The notes beneath the pieces were generated by a model, which had not been told where the DNA came from, searched no databases, and saw nothing but the letters and a program-made list of their open reading frames with translations. The position numbers were made by a program, and so were the translations under genes. A DNA stretch of 64,000 nt from Oscillospiraceae bacterium (GTDB lineage: Bacteria; Bacillota; Clostridia; Oscillospirales; Oscillospiraceae). Where the stretch lies: positions 124,001 through 188,000 of the forward strand of contig JAFRER010000003.1 in the NCBI GenBank assembly GCA_017434755.1. Direction: 5' to 3'. This document shows, piece after piece, positions 10,535 to 20,159 of the stretch; within the stretch, counting starts at the first letter, position 1; every line of letters begins with the position of its first letter.

Positions 10535-10798
10535 ATGCCGGTAAAACTTATCAATATTGGGTTTGGGAACTATATATCTGCAGACAAGCTTATTTCCGTC
10601 ACCTCACCTGATTCGGCTCCGATCAAAAGAGCGGTTCAGGTTTCCCGGGAAAAAGGCCTCCTTATCGATGCATCGTTCGGGAGAAGCACAAAGGCTGTGC
10701 TGTTTATGGAAAACGGTTTCATCGTGCTTTCTGCACTTGCTCCTGAGACACTTTCGGAAAGGGTTTCGGATAATAACGGAGCGGAAGGGATGGAATAA
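10535..10798 (+). CDS. remA: RemA family extracellular-matrix regulator (DUF370)
   Basis: Small DNA-binding regulator that in B. subtilis activates biofilm-matrix and osmoprotection genes as a ring-shaped oligomer. Seen: VKLINIGFGNYISADKL, SAPIKRAVQ and LIDASFGRSTKAV, the core of the family. The ATG at 10535 (one base past the yicC stop) gives 87 residues and matches family N-termini; a TTG at 10526 would add three. Conserved position directly before gmk. Confidence 0.92.
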   Translation: MPVKLINIGFGNYISADKLISVTSPDSAPIKRAVQVSREKGLLIDASFGRSTKAVLFMENGFIVLSALAPETLSERVSDNNGAEGME

Positions 10799-10799
10799 A

Positions 10800-11402
10800 A
10801 TGAACAGGGGAAATCTTATCGTTATTTCAGGGCCCTCGGGTGCGGGTAAGTCGACCGTGGTCAGCAGGGCGATGACATTCAGAAATGATATCTGCTTTTC
10901 CACTTCCGTCACTACAAGAAAGCCGAGACCGGGAGAGGTCGATGGTGTGGATTACTTCTTCATAGACCAGAGTCGTTTTGATGAAATGGTCCGGAACAAT
11001 GAACTCCTTGAGCATGCTGTCTATGTTTCAAATTCCTACGGGACACCAGCTAAATTTGTGGAAGAACAGCTGGAAAAAGGCATGAATGTGATCCTTGACA
11101 TAGAGATACAGGGCGCGGCTCAGGTTCATTCCAACAAACCGGAAGCGGTAATGATATTCATTATCCCGCCGTCAATTGATGAGCTTCGGAAGAGACTGAC
11201 CGGCAGAGGAACAGAGAACGAAGAAACGATAGAAGCCCGTATTCAGAGAGCGATCCAGGAATGCAGGGAAGCCGATTTTTACGATTACATAATCATCAAC
11301 GATGACCTTGATAAGGCATCGGAAGATCTTTCATCGATCATGAACGCCGAGCTTTGCAGATTTGAAAAGAAAAAAGATGTTTTGTATTCTTTCGGTAAAT
11401 AA
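10800..11402 (+). CDS. gmk: Guanylate kinase
   Basis: GMP + ATP to GDP + ADP in guanine nucleotide synthesis. Start at ATG 10800, one base after the remA stop, gives 200 residues, the normal size; the open frame upstream of it overlaps remA and is not coding. Walker A ISGPSGAGKST, GMP-binding TTRKPRPGEVDGVDYFF and GTPAKFVEE are visible. Confidence 0.96.
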   Translation: MNRGNLIVISGPSGAGKSTVVSRAMTFRNDICFSTSVTTRKPRPGEVDGVDYFFIDQSRFDEMVRNNELLEHAVYVSNSYGTPAKFVEEQLEKGMNVILDIEIQGAAQVHSNKPEAVMIFIIPPSIDELRKRLTGRGTENEETIEARIQRAIQECREADFYDYIIINDDLDKASEDLSSIMNAELCRFEKKKDVLYSFGK

Positions 11403-11432
11403 ACTATATACAGGATTAAGGAGTGATTCAAT

Positions 11433-11621
11433 ATGATGCTTTATCCCCCCGTTGCCGAACTGACGGAAAAAGTCGGAAGCCGTTACCAGCTTGTGAATCT
11501 TGTTGCAAGAAGGGCGAGAGCGATTTCCGCGGAGGCGGAGGAAAAACAGGAGTCTCTGGAAAAGAAGCCTGTTTCCACAGCTATTGACGAGGTTTATTCA
11601 GGAAAGCTTTCCATTAAGTGA
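11433..11621 (+). CDS. rpoZ: RNA polymerase omega subunit
   Basis: Small subunit that assists assembly of the beta' subunit. 62 residues, within the short range of Bacillota omegas, with the motif VGSRYQLVNLVARRAR. Upstream AAGGAG is well placed. Sits between gmk and priA; coaBC, which separates rpoZ and priA in B. subtilis, is absent from this locus. Confidence 0.9.
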   Translation: MMLYPPVAELTEKVGSRYQLVNLVARRARAISAEAEEKQESLEKKPVSTAIDEVYSGKLSIK

Positions 11622-11644
11622 TTCTATTCTGAAGGGTGGCCGAA

Positions 11645-13891
11645 ATGTATCCGAGGGTAGCACGAATAGCCATCTCAAAAGCTACATATCATATAGATCG
11701 GCCGTATGATTATTCTATACCCGCTGATTATGCAGGCAGAGTACTTCCCGGGATGCGCGTTTTGGTGGAGTTTTCCCGATACGCAGTTCCGGTGGAAGGA
11801 CTCGTGCTTGCACTTGCATCTTCAAGCAGATTTGATGATCTGAAGCCGGTGATCAGAATCCTTGATGAAAGACCCGTCCTTTCACCGAAGCAGCTGAAAC
11901 TTGCGCTTTATATGCGGGAACAGTATTTCTGCACCATATATGATGCCGTAAGGACCATACTTCCGGCCGGATTGTTCTTTGACGATTCCGGAAAAAGAAA
12001 AGTGAAGGATGCCTTCAGAGAGATAGCGGTTTTGAATGTCTCGCGCGAAGAGGCGGTCTCATTCAGCGCAAAGGCACAAAAGATAGCTCCGCAGCAGGCG
12101 CATATAATGGAAGTACTCGCGGATTTCGGCAGTCTTTCCTCTAAAGATCTGCTGCAGTATTCAGGTGCGTCGAGAAACTCTCTGGTCAGTTTGAAGAACA
12201 AAGGCCTTCTGACTTTTAAAAACGTTGAGTACTTCAGACGCCCGTCCGTTGGGGAAGAAGATCGAAAAAAGCTTCCCGTGCTCACCCTTCAGCAGGAGGA
12301 TGTCTTTCAAAACATTTTGAAGTCGGTATCAAACGGTCAGTATTTCACATCGCTTTTATTCGGCGTAACGGGCAGCGGTAAAAGCTGCGTATATGCGCAC
12401 CTGATCAGGCACTGTCTGGATGACGGGAAGTCAGTGCTCTTTCTTGTTCCCGAAATTGCCCTTACACCGCAGTTTATACGCGAGTTTTCATCCTATTTCG
12501 GAAATGAGATCGCGATTATCCACAGCGGACTGTCTGCAGTTGAACGGCTGGATGAATGGAAAAGGATATCATCCGGATCCGCCAGGCTCGTGATCGGAAC
12601 ACGAAGCGCCGTGTTTGCACCTGTAACGGATTTGGGGCTGATCATTATCGATGAAGAGCAGGAAGACTCTTATAAGTCTGAAAGCACTCCCCGGTACAGC
12701 GCGCGGGAGATCGCTGCATACAGATGTGCCGAAGAATCCTGCGGATTGCTTCTCGGTTCGGCAACTCCGGATGTCTGTTCGATGTATAATGCTCAGAAAG
12801 GAAAGTATTCTCTGCTGACACTTCCGGAACGTTACAACAGACTTGCGCTTCCCGAAGTACGCATCGTTGACATGAAGGATGAACTGCTTGCAGGAAATCC
12901 CGGCATGATCAGCTCAGCTCTGAAAGATGAACTTGCTTTCAACATAGAAAATAGTGAACAGAGCCTGATTTTCCTTAACAGAAGAGGTACGAGCAGGGCC
13001 GTTTCCTGCATCAATTGCGGCTTTGTGTATAAATGCCCTCGATGCAGTGTTTCTCTTGCCTATCATGCAAGAGGAGACCGATTGATCTGCCATTACTGCG
13101 GTTATTCGAAAAGGACGGATCGCACATGTCCTTCCTGCGGGGGAAAGCTTCAGCAGATCGGCTCCGGAACGCAAAAGATAGAGGATTCGCTCTCGGAACT
13201 GTTTCCGGAAGCGCAGGTCATAAGGCTGGATACGGATGCTGTGTCCCAGACGGGGGACAGAGAAAAGATCCTCAGCCGATTCGTTGAAGAAAAGATCCCG
13301 ATCCTTGTCGGGACGCAGATGATCGGAAAGGGCCATAATTTCAGTAATGTCACCCTGTCGGGTGTAATCTCTGCAGATCAGAGCCTTTATTCGGGAAACT
13401 ACAGAGCCGCTGAAAAGACGTTCTCCATCCTGACGCAGGTGATCGGCAGAAGCGGCCGCGCGGATAAGAAGGGAAGGGCGGTGATACAGACATTGACGCC
13501 TGATAATCCTGTGATCCGCTTTGCTGCCAGGCAGGACTATCTGTCATATTACGAGTATGAACTCGAGTTTCGAAGGATCCAGAACATGCCGCCGTTCTGT
13601 GAGCTGATCGCGCTGGTGTCTGTTGGGAAAGACGAAAAGACAGTCATCCGCTGTGCCGAGCACATCCGCGCGTGTCTGGCTGCTGAGACGGCGCCTTCTA
13701 ACAGTGTTTCTGTGATCGGTCCGTCACCGCTGTCTGTCGCAAGGATCAATGAAAAGTACAGGTATGCGGTTTATGCTGCCTGTCAGGAGAGTGTAAAGCT
13801 CAACAAACTGATTTCGAATATACTTATCGGCTGCAGCCTGAATAAGACTTTTAAAGGAATTAACGTCTATGCGGACAGAAATCCGCTGTAA
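11645..13891 (+). CDS. priA: Primosomal protein N' (PriA helicase)
   Basis: 3'-5' DNA helicase that reloads the replisome at stalled forks. 748 residues from ATG 11645, chosen because GAAGGG lies 8 bases upstream; a GTG at 11636 would add MAE. Seen: N-terminal DNA-binding domain, Walker A GVTGSGKS, DEEQEDSYKSESTPRY, the eight-cysteine zinc module (CINCGFVYKCPRC ... CHYCG ... CPSCGG) and GTQMIGKGHNF. Part of the conserved rpoZ-priA-def-fmt block. Confidence 0.96.
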   Translation: MYPRVARIAISKATYHIDRPYDYSIPADYAGRVLPGMRVLVEFSRYAVPVEGLVLALASSSRFDDLKPVIRILDERPVLSPKQLKLALYMREQYFCTIYDAVRTILPAGLFFDDSGKRKVKDAFREIAVLNVSREEAVSFSAKAQKIAPQQAHIMEVLADFGSLSSKDLLQYSGASRNSLVSLKNKGLLTFKNVEYFRRPSVGEEDRKKLPVLTLQQEDVFQNILKSVSNGQYFTSLLFGVTGSGKSCVYAHLIRHCLDDGKSVLFLVPEIALTPQFIREFSSYFGNEIAIIHSGLSAVERLDEWKRISSGSARLVIGTRSAVFAPVTDLGLIIIDEEQEDSYKSESTPRYSAREIAAYRCAEESCGLLLGSATPDVCSMYNAQKGKYSLLTLPERYNRLALPEVRIVDMKDELLAGNPGMISSALKDELAFNIENSEQSLIFLNRRGTSRAVSCINCGFVYKCPRCSVSLAYHARGDRLICHYCGYSKRTDRTCPSCGGKLQQIGSGTQKIEDSLSELFPEAQVIRLDTDAVSQTGDREKILSRFVEEKIPILVGTQMIGKGHNFSNVTLSGVISADQSLYSGNYRAAEKTFSILTQVIGRSGRADKKGRAVIQTLTPDNPVIRFAARQDYLSYYEYELEFRRIQNMPPFCELIALVSVGKDEKTVIRCAEHIRACLAAETAPSNSVSVIGPSPLSVARINEKYRYAVYAACQESVKLNKLISNILIGCSLNKTFKGINVYADRNPL

Positions 13892-13909
13892 AGGAATTAC
13901 GGAGATAAT

Positions 13910-14428
13910 ATGGCAATCAGAACGATTTTGACGAAGGAGCAGGATTCCCTGTATAAGAAATCCCGTACGGTAACGGATTTCAATCCAAGGCTTCATCAGC
14001 TGCTCGATGACATGAAAGATACATTGATCGAATCAGGCGGCGTCGGTCTTGCGGCGCCGCAGGTCGGCGTGCTCCGCAGAGCCATAGTGGTGTTGGAAAC
14101 GAATGTTGCCGAGGATGAAGCCGAGTATATGATCGAGCTTATCAATCCCGAAATAGTTGAACAGTCCGGGGAGCAGTCAGGACCGGAAGGCTGTCTCAGT
14201 TTTCCCGGTGAATACGGTATTGTGAAAAGACCCATGAATGTTACCGTAAAGGCGCAGGACAGAAACGGGGACTGGTTCACGGTCTCGGGAACCGGGCTCA
14301 CCGCCAGGTGTTTCTGTCATGAGATCGATCATCTTTCCGGCAACGTTTTTACCTCCCTTTGCACGAAGATGCTTACGGAAGAAGAGATCCAGAACGGAGA
14401 ATACTGGGAGAATACGGAAGGTGCTTAA
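13910..14428 (+). CDS. def: Peptide deformylase
   Basis: Removes the N-formyl group from nascent proteins; Fe/Zn metalloprotease. All three motifs are intact: GGVGLAAPQVG, EGCLSFP with the cysteine ligand, and CHEIDHLSG with both histidines and the catalytic Glu. 172 residues. Overlaps fmt by 8 bases, a natural functional pair. Confidence 0.96.
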   Translation: MAIRTILTKEQDSLYKKSRTVTDFNPRLHQLLDDMKDTLIESGGVGLAAPQVGVLRRAIVVLETNVAEDEAEYMIELINPEIVEQSGEQSGPEGCLSFPGEYGIVKRPMNVTVKAQDRNGDWFTVSGTGLTARCFCHEIDHLSGNVFTSLCTKMLTEEEIQNGEYWENTEGA

Positions 14429-15362
14429 GATCCTTTTTATGGGCACGCCCGATTTTGCTGCGGAGTCACTTAAGGCTTTGACAGAGTATAAAAACTGTGA
14501 GGTTGCGGGCGTATTTACGCAGCCGGACAGACCGAGCGGAAGGGGCATGGCCACGGTGTTCAGCCCCGTCAAGCAGCTTGCGGTCGAATACGGGATCCCG
14601 GTATTCCAGCCTCAGAAGATGAGAGACGGAACGGCTGCGGATATCGTCCGAAAGATCGATCCGGAGATAATAGTTGTCGTTGCATTCGGCAGGATTCTGC
14701 CTGACGAGATCATTTATTATCCGACATACGGTTCCGTCAATATCCATGCCTCGCTTCTTCCGAAATACAGAGGATCGTCACCCATTCAGTGGTCCGTGAT
14801 CAACGGAGATTCGGTCACAGGCGTGACTTCCATGTATATGGCTACGGAAATGGATACCGGCGATATGATCTATTCCGTTGAAACACCGATCGGAGAATTT
14901 GAAACTTCCGGGGAACTTTCTGACAGGCTCAAGGTAATGGGTGCGGAACTTCTCATTAAAACATTAGAGGACATTGAAGCAGGAATTGCTCCCCGTATCC
15001 CGCAGGACAGCAGCAAGGCCACTTATGTGAGCATGCTTGATAAATCTCTCTGTCCGATCGACTGGAACGATCCGGCTAGAATGATCATAAAAAAGATTTA
15101 CGGCCTTCAGCCGTGGCCCGTTGCAGTTACTGTGATGGGAGGAAAAGAACTGAAGATATTTGCGGCTGAATACGGAACGAATGCGGACGGAAGTGAGCCC
15201 GGAACCGTAATAAGAGCAGACGCCTCCGGGATAGAAGTCGCATGCGGTTCCGGACAGAGTGTGCTGATAAAGGAACTGCAGGCTCCCGGGAAAAAAAGAA
15301 TGCCCGCATCTGCCTATCTGAACGGATGCAGGATAACGGCCGGTACGGATAGATGTCAGTGA
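14421..15362 (+). CDS. fmt: Methionyl-tRNA formyltransferase
   Basis: Formylates initiator Met-tRNA using 10-formyl-THF. The start is taken as GTG 14421 (VLKILFMGTPDF), overlapping the def stop, which gives 313 residues, the usual size; the open frame extends upstream inside def but that part is not family-like. Seen: FMGTPDFAAESL, QPDRPSGRG and the catalytic NIHASLLPKYRGSSPIQW. Its end overlaps rsmB. Confidence 0.95.
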   Translation: MLKILFMGTPDFAAESLKALTEYKNCEVAGVFTQPDRPSGRGMATVFSPVKQLAVEYGIPVFQPQKMRDGTAADIVRKIDPEIIVVVAFGRILPDEIIYYPTYGSVNIHASLLPKYRGSSPIQWSVINGDSVTGVTSMYMATEMDTGDMIYSVETPIGEFETSGELSDRLKVMGAELLIKTLEDIEAGIAPRIPQDSSKATYVSMLDKSLCPIDWNDPARMIIKKIYGLQPWPVAVTVMGGKELKIFAAEYGTNADGSEPGTVIRADASGIEVACGSGQSVLIKELQAPGKKRMPASAYLNGCRITAGTDRCQ

Positions 15363-16666
15363 GTGCCAGAGAAGCCGTTTTATTGCAGCTGAATGCCTTC
15401 CGCTCGGCTGGTCAGCAGTCTGGTTTTTTCGTTGATAAGCTGAATAAGGAATTCGGTCTGGACGATAAAGACGCCTCACTTGCTGTAAACATCTTTTTGG
15501 GATGTGTTCAGTTCAGGTACAGGCTCGATTTCTGTATTGCATTCTTTTCCGATATTTCAGCGGAAAAGATCGACAGCTGCGTCATGAATATCCTTCGAAT
15601 GGGGGCTTATCAGCTTCTGTATCTCGACAGGATACCTTCACATGCGGCGGTGGATGAGGCTGTCAAGCTTTGCAGAAAATACAGACCGAAGGCCTGCCCG
15701 TTTGTCAATGCGGTACTCAGACGGATTTCCTCCGTCAAGGATAATCCTCCCGAGCCATCCGGTGACTCGGCCACTAAACTTTCGGTCTTTTACAGTGCTG
15801 AAAAATGGTTCGTCGAGTACCTTATCGAACGATTCGGATCTGATTCAGCGGAAGCGTTTCTGCAAGAATCCAACAAGCCTGCTCTTCTGAGCATTAAGAT
15901 AAATACTCTGCGTATCTCCCGGGACGATTACAAGGCGTATTTGGATGAAAGATCGATACCGTATCGGAATTTCGCATTTGATGATATTTTGCTTGTTGAT
16001 TCATGCAGTGTTAAAGATCTGCCCGGATATGCTGACGGTTTCTTTTTTGTACAGGATCCGGCGGCTGCCGCCTGTGCCGCTATTTCGGGGATCGTTCCGG
16101 GTATGAGAATTCTTGACGCATGCGCTTCACCCGGAGGCAAATCCTTTTCCGCTGCCGTCAGAATGAAAAATGAGGGCAGTATTCTTGCCTGTGATATCAA
16201 CAGCAAAAAAGCGGCTAAAGTGGCTGAGGGTGCGTCACGTCTCGGGTTGGATATAATACGCTGTTCCGTTCGGGACGCAAGGATATATGATCCGGAACTG
16301 GATTCCGCCTTCGATGCGGTGTTTGCCGATGTGCCTTGCTCCGGTTTCGGCGTTCTGCGAAAAAAGCCTGAGATCAAGTATAAGAGAGCAGATGAGATCT
16401 CCGGACTTCCCGGGATCCAGCAAAGTATCCTTGCTAATCTCTGCCGGTATGTGAGACCGGGAGGAACACTTCTGTATTCCACCTGTACGGTGCTGAGAGA
16501 AGAGAATGAGCTTATAGTTGAACGCTTTCTGTCTGAACATGATGACTTCCGTGCTGCGGATTTTGAGCTCCGGGGCATTCGATCTGCCGACGGGATGTAT
16601 ACATTTCTGCCTCAAGCAGACGGAACGGACGGTTTTTTTGCTGCAAAGCTGATCAGGGCCTTATGA
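15353..16666 (+). CDS. rsmB: 16S rRNA (cytosine-967-C5)-methyltransferase
   Basis: SAM-dependent m5C methyltransferase for 16S rRNA. 437 residues: an N-terminal NusB-like RNA-binding domain (about 1-135), then a Rossmann methyltransferase with LDACASPGGKSF, the PCSGFGVLRKKPE motif and the catalytic cysteine in YSTCTVLREENE. Overlaps fmt by 10 bases and rlmN by 4. Confidence 0.95.
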   Translation: MSVSAREAVLLQLNAFRSAGQQSGFFVDKLNKEFGLDDKDASLAVNIFLGCVQFRYRLDFCIAFFSDISAEKIDSCVMNILRMGAYQLLYLDRIPSHAAVDEAVKLCRKYRPKACPFVNAVLRRISSVKDNPPEPSGDSATKLSVFYSAEKWFVEYLIERFGSDSAEAFLQESNKPALLSIKINTLRISRDDYKAYLDERSIPYRNFAFDDILLVDSCSVKDLPGYADGFFFVQDPAAAACAAISGIVPGMRILDACASPGGKSFSAAVRMKNEGSILACDINSKKAAKVAEGASRLGLDIIRCSVRDARIYDPELDSAFDAVFADVPCSGFGVLRKKPEIKYKRADEISGLPGIQQSILANLCRYVRPGGTLLYSTCTVLREENELIVERFLSEHDDFRAADFELRGIRSADGMYTFLPQADGTDGFFAAKLIRAL

Positions 16667-17697
16667 TGAAAAAAGACATTCTATCCATGTATCCTGAAGA
16701 GCTTCGGGATGAGCTCACTGAACTCGGGCATCCGGGATTCAGGGCGGATCAGATTACGCACTGGCTCTCCAAAGGGATCAGATCCTTTGAACAGATGCGG
16801 AATCTGCCGAGGGAGCTGATTTCCGCTTTGAACGACGGATATCATCTGTATGAGCCGAAGATCCTCGAAAAAAAGATTTCGACTGACGGCACGGTTAAAT
16901 ATCTTTGGGAGCTTTGTGACGGGAATGCGGTAGAAACAGTGATCATGCGCTACAGATACGGTAATACCGTCTGTGTATCCTCTCAGGTCGGATGTCGGCA
17001 GGGGTGCGCGTTCTGTGCTTCTACGATCGGCGGACTTGTCCGTGATCTCAAAGCATCGGAGATCCTGGATGAGGTCGTTTTTTCCCAATTGGATTCCGGT
17101 CTCAAAATCTCCAACATCGTAATGATGGGAATAGGCGAGCCGCTCGATAATTTTGACAATGTCGTACGGTTCCTTCGTCTTGCCAACGATCCCAAAGGCT
17201 TGAACATAGGCATGAGGCATATTACGATCTCGACCTGCGGGATCATTGAACGCTTTGATGAACTGGCTGCACTCGGATATCCCGTGACACTGTCACTTTC
17301 CCTGCATGCGCCGGATGATGAGACCCGTTCGAAGATCATGCCCTCGAACCGCTCCCGCGGTGTGGACAGGATCATGGATGCATGCAGCCGTTATTGTGAT
17401 GCGACAGGACGGCGGATAAGCTTTGAATATGCAATGATAAAGAATGTGAACGATTCCGATGAGCAGGCTTTCCTTCTTGCGGAAAAGGCAAGAAAGACGC
17501 ATTCGCATGTCAACCTTATCCCGTTGAATTATGTAAGTGAAAGGGATCTGCACCCTTCTGATCCGGCTGTCATTAACAGATTCAGAGAAATACTGGTGAG
17601 CAAAGGCATCAACGTGACAGTGAGAAGAAAACTCGGCAATGACGTGGATGCCTCATGCGGTCAGCTCAGGAGAAGACATATATCTGCAGAACATTGA
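16663..17697 (+). CDS. rlmN: 23S rRNA A2503 / tRNA A37 C2-methyltransferase
   Basis: Radical-SAM methyltransferase making m2A in 23S rRNA and some tRNAs. 344 residues. The cluster motif CRQGCAFC, IGEPLDNFDN, and the C-terminal methyl-carrier cysteine in DASCGQLR are intact. ATG at 16663 overlaps the rsmB stop; a second ATG follows at 16666. Confidence 0.96.
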   Translation: MMKKDILSMYPEELRDELTELGHPGFRADQITHWLSKGIRSFEQMRNLPRELISALNDGYHLYEPKILEKKISTDGTVKYLWELCDGNAVETVIMRYRYGNTVCVSSQVGCRQGCAFCASTIGGLVRDLKASEILDEVVFSQLDSGLKISNIVMMGIGEPLDNFDNVVRFLRLANDPKGLNIGMRHITISTCGIIERFDELAALGYPVTLSLSLHAPDDETRSKIMPSNRSRGVDRIMDACSRYCDATGRRISFEYAMIKNVNDSDEQAFLLAEKARKTHSHVNLIPLNYVSERDLHPSDPAVINRFREILVSKGINVTVRRKLGNDVDASCGQLRRRHISAEH

Positions 17698-17708
17698 GGA
17701 TCTGATCA

Positions 17709-18455
17709 ATGAAGTGCTTCGGAATAACAGACAAAGGCAGAATACGGGAAGATAATCAGGACTGCTTCATCATTGAAAGATGTGAAAAGAAGGACTGCCT
17801 GATCGTTGCGCTCTGCGACGGGATGGGCGGCGCCAAAGCAGGCGGTCTGGCAAGCAGACTTGCCAATAAGACATTTGTTTCCTTTGTTTTTGATAAACTC
17901 ATGTCGAGGAAAAGAGGGAAGTTTCCTTACAAAAAGATCCTGATCGATGCCTGCGCGGAGGCTAACAGGGTCGACTTCGATTATTCCCAGTTTGATGACA
18001 GCTGTAAAGGAATGGGGACGACCATCGTCGGCGGGATCATCTCGGAAAACGGAAACGGATCTATTATCAATGTCGGTGACAGCAGAGCGTATTTGCTTTC
18101 TCCCAGACGTATGAAGATAACGCAGATCACCAGAGATCACTCACTCGTTGAGGATCTGGTAGAATACGGCGCAATTACCAAAGAGCAGGCCAAAACCCAT
18201 CCGCAGAGAAATGTGATCACAAGAGCAGTCGGTTCAGAAGAGGAAGTCGATGCCGACTATTATGAATTCAAGCTTCAGAGTTCCGATATTCTTCTTCTTT
18301 GCTCGGACGGCCTGACCAATACGATCTCAGATCCTGAGATACTTGAATGTGCGGTTGCGAACAGTGACCCGGAACTTCTTTGCAGAACGCTTATGGAAAA
18401 AGCCCTTGATCGCGGCGCATCGGATAATGTCACGATCGTGGCTGTGACGAGATAG
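17709..18455 (+). CDS. prpC: PP2C-family serine/threonine phosphatase PrpC
   Basis: Metal-dependent protein phosphatase that reverses PrkC phosphorylation. 248 residues with the metal-binding motifs REDNQD, LCDGMGGAKAG, VGDSRAYLL and LLCSDGLTN, and a C-terminal SDNVTIV. Pairs with the adjacent kinase gene in conserved Bacillota order. AGGATCTGATCA precedes the ATG. Confidence 0.95.
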   Translation: MKCFGITDKGRIREDNQDCFIIERCEKKDCLIVALCDGMGGAKAGGLASRLANKTFVSFVFDKLMSRKRGKFPYKKILIDACAEANRVDFDYSQFDDSCKGMGTTIVGGIISENGNGSIINVGDSRAYLLSPRRMKITQITRDHSLVEDLVEYGAITKEQAKTHPQRNVITRAVGSEEEVDADYYEFKLQSSDILLLCSDGLTNTISDPEILECAVANSDPELLCRTLMEKALDRGASDNVTIVAVTR

Positions 18456-18471
18456 GAACATAAAAGGAATA

Positions 18472-20154
18472 ATGAGTGATTCCAATGCAGACAAGTACAT
18501 AGGCACCCTTCTGGAGGACAGATATCAGATCATCGAGAAGATCGGGGAAGGCGGCATGGCGGTCGTCTATAAAGCAATGGACAACAGGCTCAACCGGCTT
18601 GTAGCTGTGAAGATCATGCTCGATGAATTTGCCGCTGATGAGGATTTCAGAAGAAGATTCTCCTCTGAATCTCAGGCTGTTGCCATGCTCTCACATCCGA
18701 ACATCGTTACGGTTTATGATGTGAGTCACAGTGACAGGATAGAATACATCGTCATGGAGCTCATCGACGGCATTACCATGAAGCAGTATCTGGAACGAAA
18801 AGGCGCTGTCGGCTGGCGGGAAACGCTTCATTTTGCAAAACAGATCGCGAAGGCCCTTGCCCACGCTCATTCCAAAGGAATAATCCACAGGGATATCAAG
18901 CCTCAGAATATCATGCTCCTCAGAGACGGAACGATCAAAGTGGCTGACTTCGGGATAGCAGCATTGGAGAATGAAGCTACGGAAATGAGCGGGCAGGCGA
19001 TCGGATCCATTCACTATATTTCTCCGGAGCAGGCCCGCGGTGAGTATCCGAATGCCAGATGCGACATCTATTCGCTTGGCGTTGTGATGTATGAGATGCT
19101 CACCGGACAGCTTCCCTATACCGGAGACAGTCTCACGGAAATAGCCCTTAAACACCTCGAGGCCAATCCTGTCCCTCCGCATGAGATCACAGACGATTTC
19201 CCGATTGAATTCGAGAGTATCATCTTCAAGGCGATGAATCCTGCTGTCGATGAAAGATTTCAGAATGCCGGGGATCTTCTTGATGCGCTTGAACTGTTTA
19301 CCGACAGCCAGATAGAAAACGAAAACAACGGGGAGCCAGACGGCGAGCCGGTCGTCATGCCTGTCAGATCGGTCAGCGAGATGTCCCGCAGGCGATTTCT
19401 TCTTCGAAAGAAACGTGCATCAAGGGTCTCGTTTTTCTCTGGCGCGTTTCTAATACTGCTTTGCGCCGTATTTCTGTTTGCCGCACTTTGGAACTTCTGG
19501 CTGAAAGACATTTTTCCGGAGTCGGAACTGATCGTGATCCCGGAGTTCGTCGGGAGCAATATCGCAGATATATCCAATAACGCGGATTATTCCGGCGTAT
19601 TTAACTTTTATGTGAGCTATGTTCCTTCCTCTGCCGAGGACGCGGGAAGAGTCATATCTCAGAATCCTGCCTCGGGAAGAACTGTTTCGTCACAAAGCAC
19701 GGGAATCGATATCAATCTTACGGTTTATTCCGGCGCTGTTTTTGAAGCGGTCCCGGAAACGGCCGGAGTGTATTACAGAGATGCAGCTGAAAAGCTGACA
19801 AAGCTCGGTTTTGTCGTTGAGATAGAAAACGAAGTATCTGATTCTGTCGAAAAAGATTACGCGATAGGAACCAGTCCGAAAAGCGGAGAGAAGATTTCCG
19901 CCGGGTCCACGGTCTATCTTACCGTCAGCAGCGGGAACATGGTCACAACGGTTTCCGTCCCGCAGCTTATCGGACTTACGGAAGAAGCCGCATTATCCAA
20001 GATCAACGTGTGCAATCTGACATACGGCGGGTCTGTCCTTGCGGAGAGCAGCTCTGACAAGGGAATAGTAGTATCGCAGAGCGTCGAGGCTTTTTCGGAG
20101 GTCGAGGAACACACCAAGATCGTGATAACCGTTTCTTCGGGATCTGCGGAGTGA
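18472..20154 (+). CDS. prkC: PASTA-domain serine/threonine kinase PrkC
   Basis: Membrane Ser/Thr kinase sensing peptidoglycan fragments or lipid II through extracellular PASTA domains. 560 residues: kinase domain about 18-275 (GEGGMAVVY, HRDIKPQN, DFGIA, SPEQARG), a membrane helix about 322-346, then three PASTA repeats (about 355-420, 422-488, 490-558). Most Bacillota PrkC have three to five PASTA domains. Preceded by its phosphatase and followed by rsgA, a known phosphorylation substrate of PrkC in B. subtilis. Confidence 0.96.
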   Translation: MSDSNADKYIGTLLEDRYQIIEKIGEGGMAVVYKAMDNRLNRLVAVKIMLDEFAADEDFRRRFSSESQAVAMLSHPNIVTVYDVSHSDRIEYIVMELIDGITMKQYLERKGAVGWRETLHFAKQIAKALAHAHSKGIIHRDIKPQNIMLLRDGTIKVADFGIAALENEATEMSGQAIGSIHYISPEQARGEYPNARCDIYSLGVVMYEMLTGQLPYTGDSLTEIALKHLEANPVPPHEITDDFPIEFESIIFKAMNPAVDERFQNAGDLLDALELFTDSQIENENNGEPDGEPVVMPVRSVSEMSRRRFLLRKKRASRVSFFSGAFLILLCAVFLFAALWNFWLKDIFPESELIVIPEFVGSNIADISNNADYSGVFNFYVSYVPSSAEDAGRVISQNPASGRTVSSQSTGIDINLTVYSGAVFEAVPETAGVYYRDAAEKLTKLGFVVEIENEVSDSVEKDYAIGTSPKSGEKISAGSTVYLTVSSGNMVTTVSVPQLIGLTEEAALSKINVCNLTYGGSVLAESSSDKGIVVSQSVEAFSEVEEHTKIVITVSSGSAE

Positions 20155-20159
20155 GCTGC

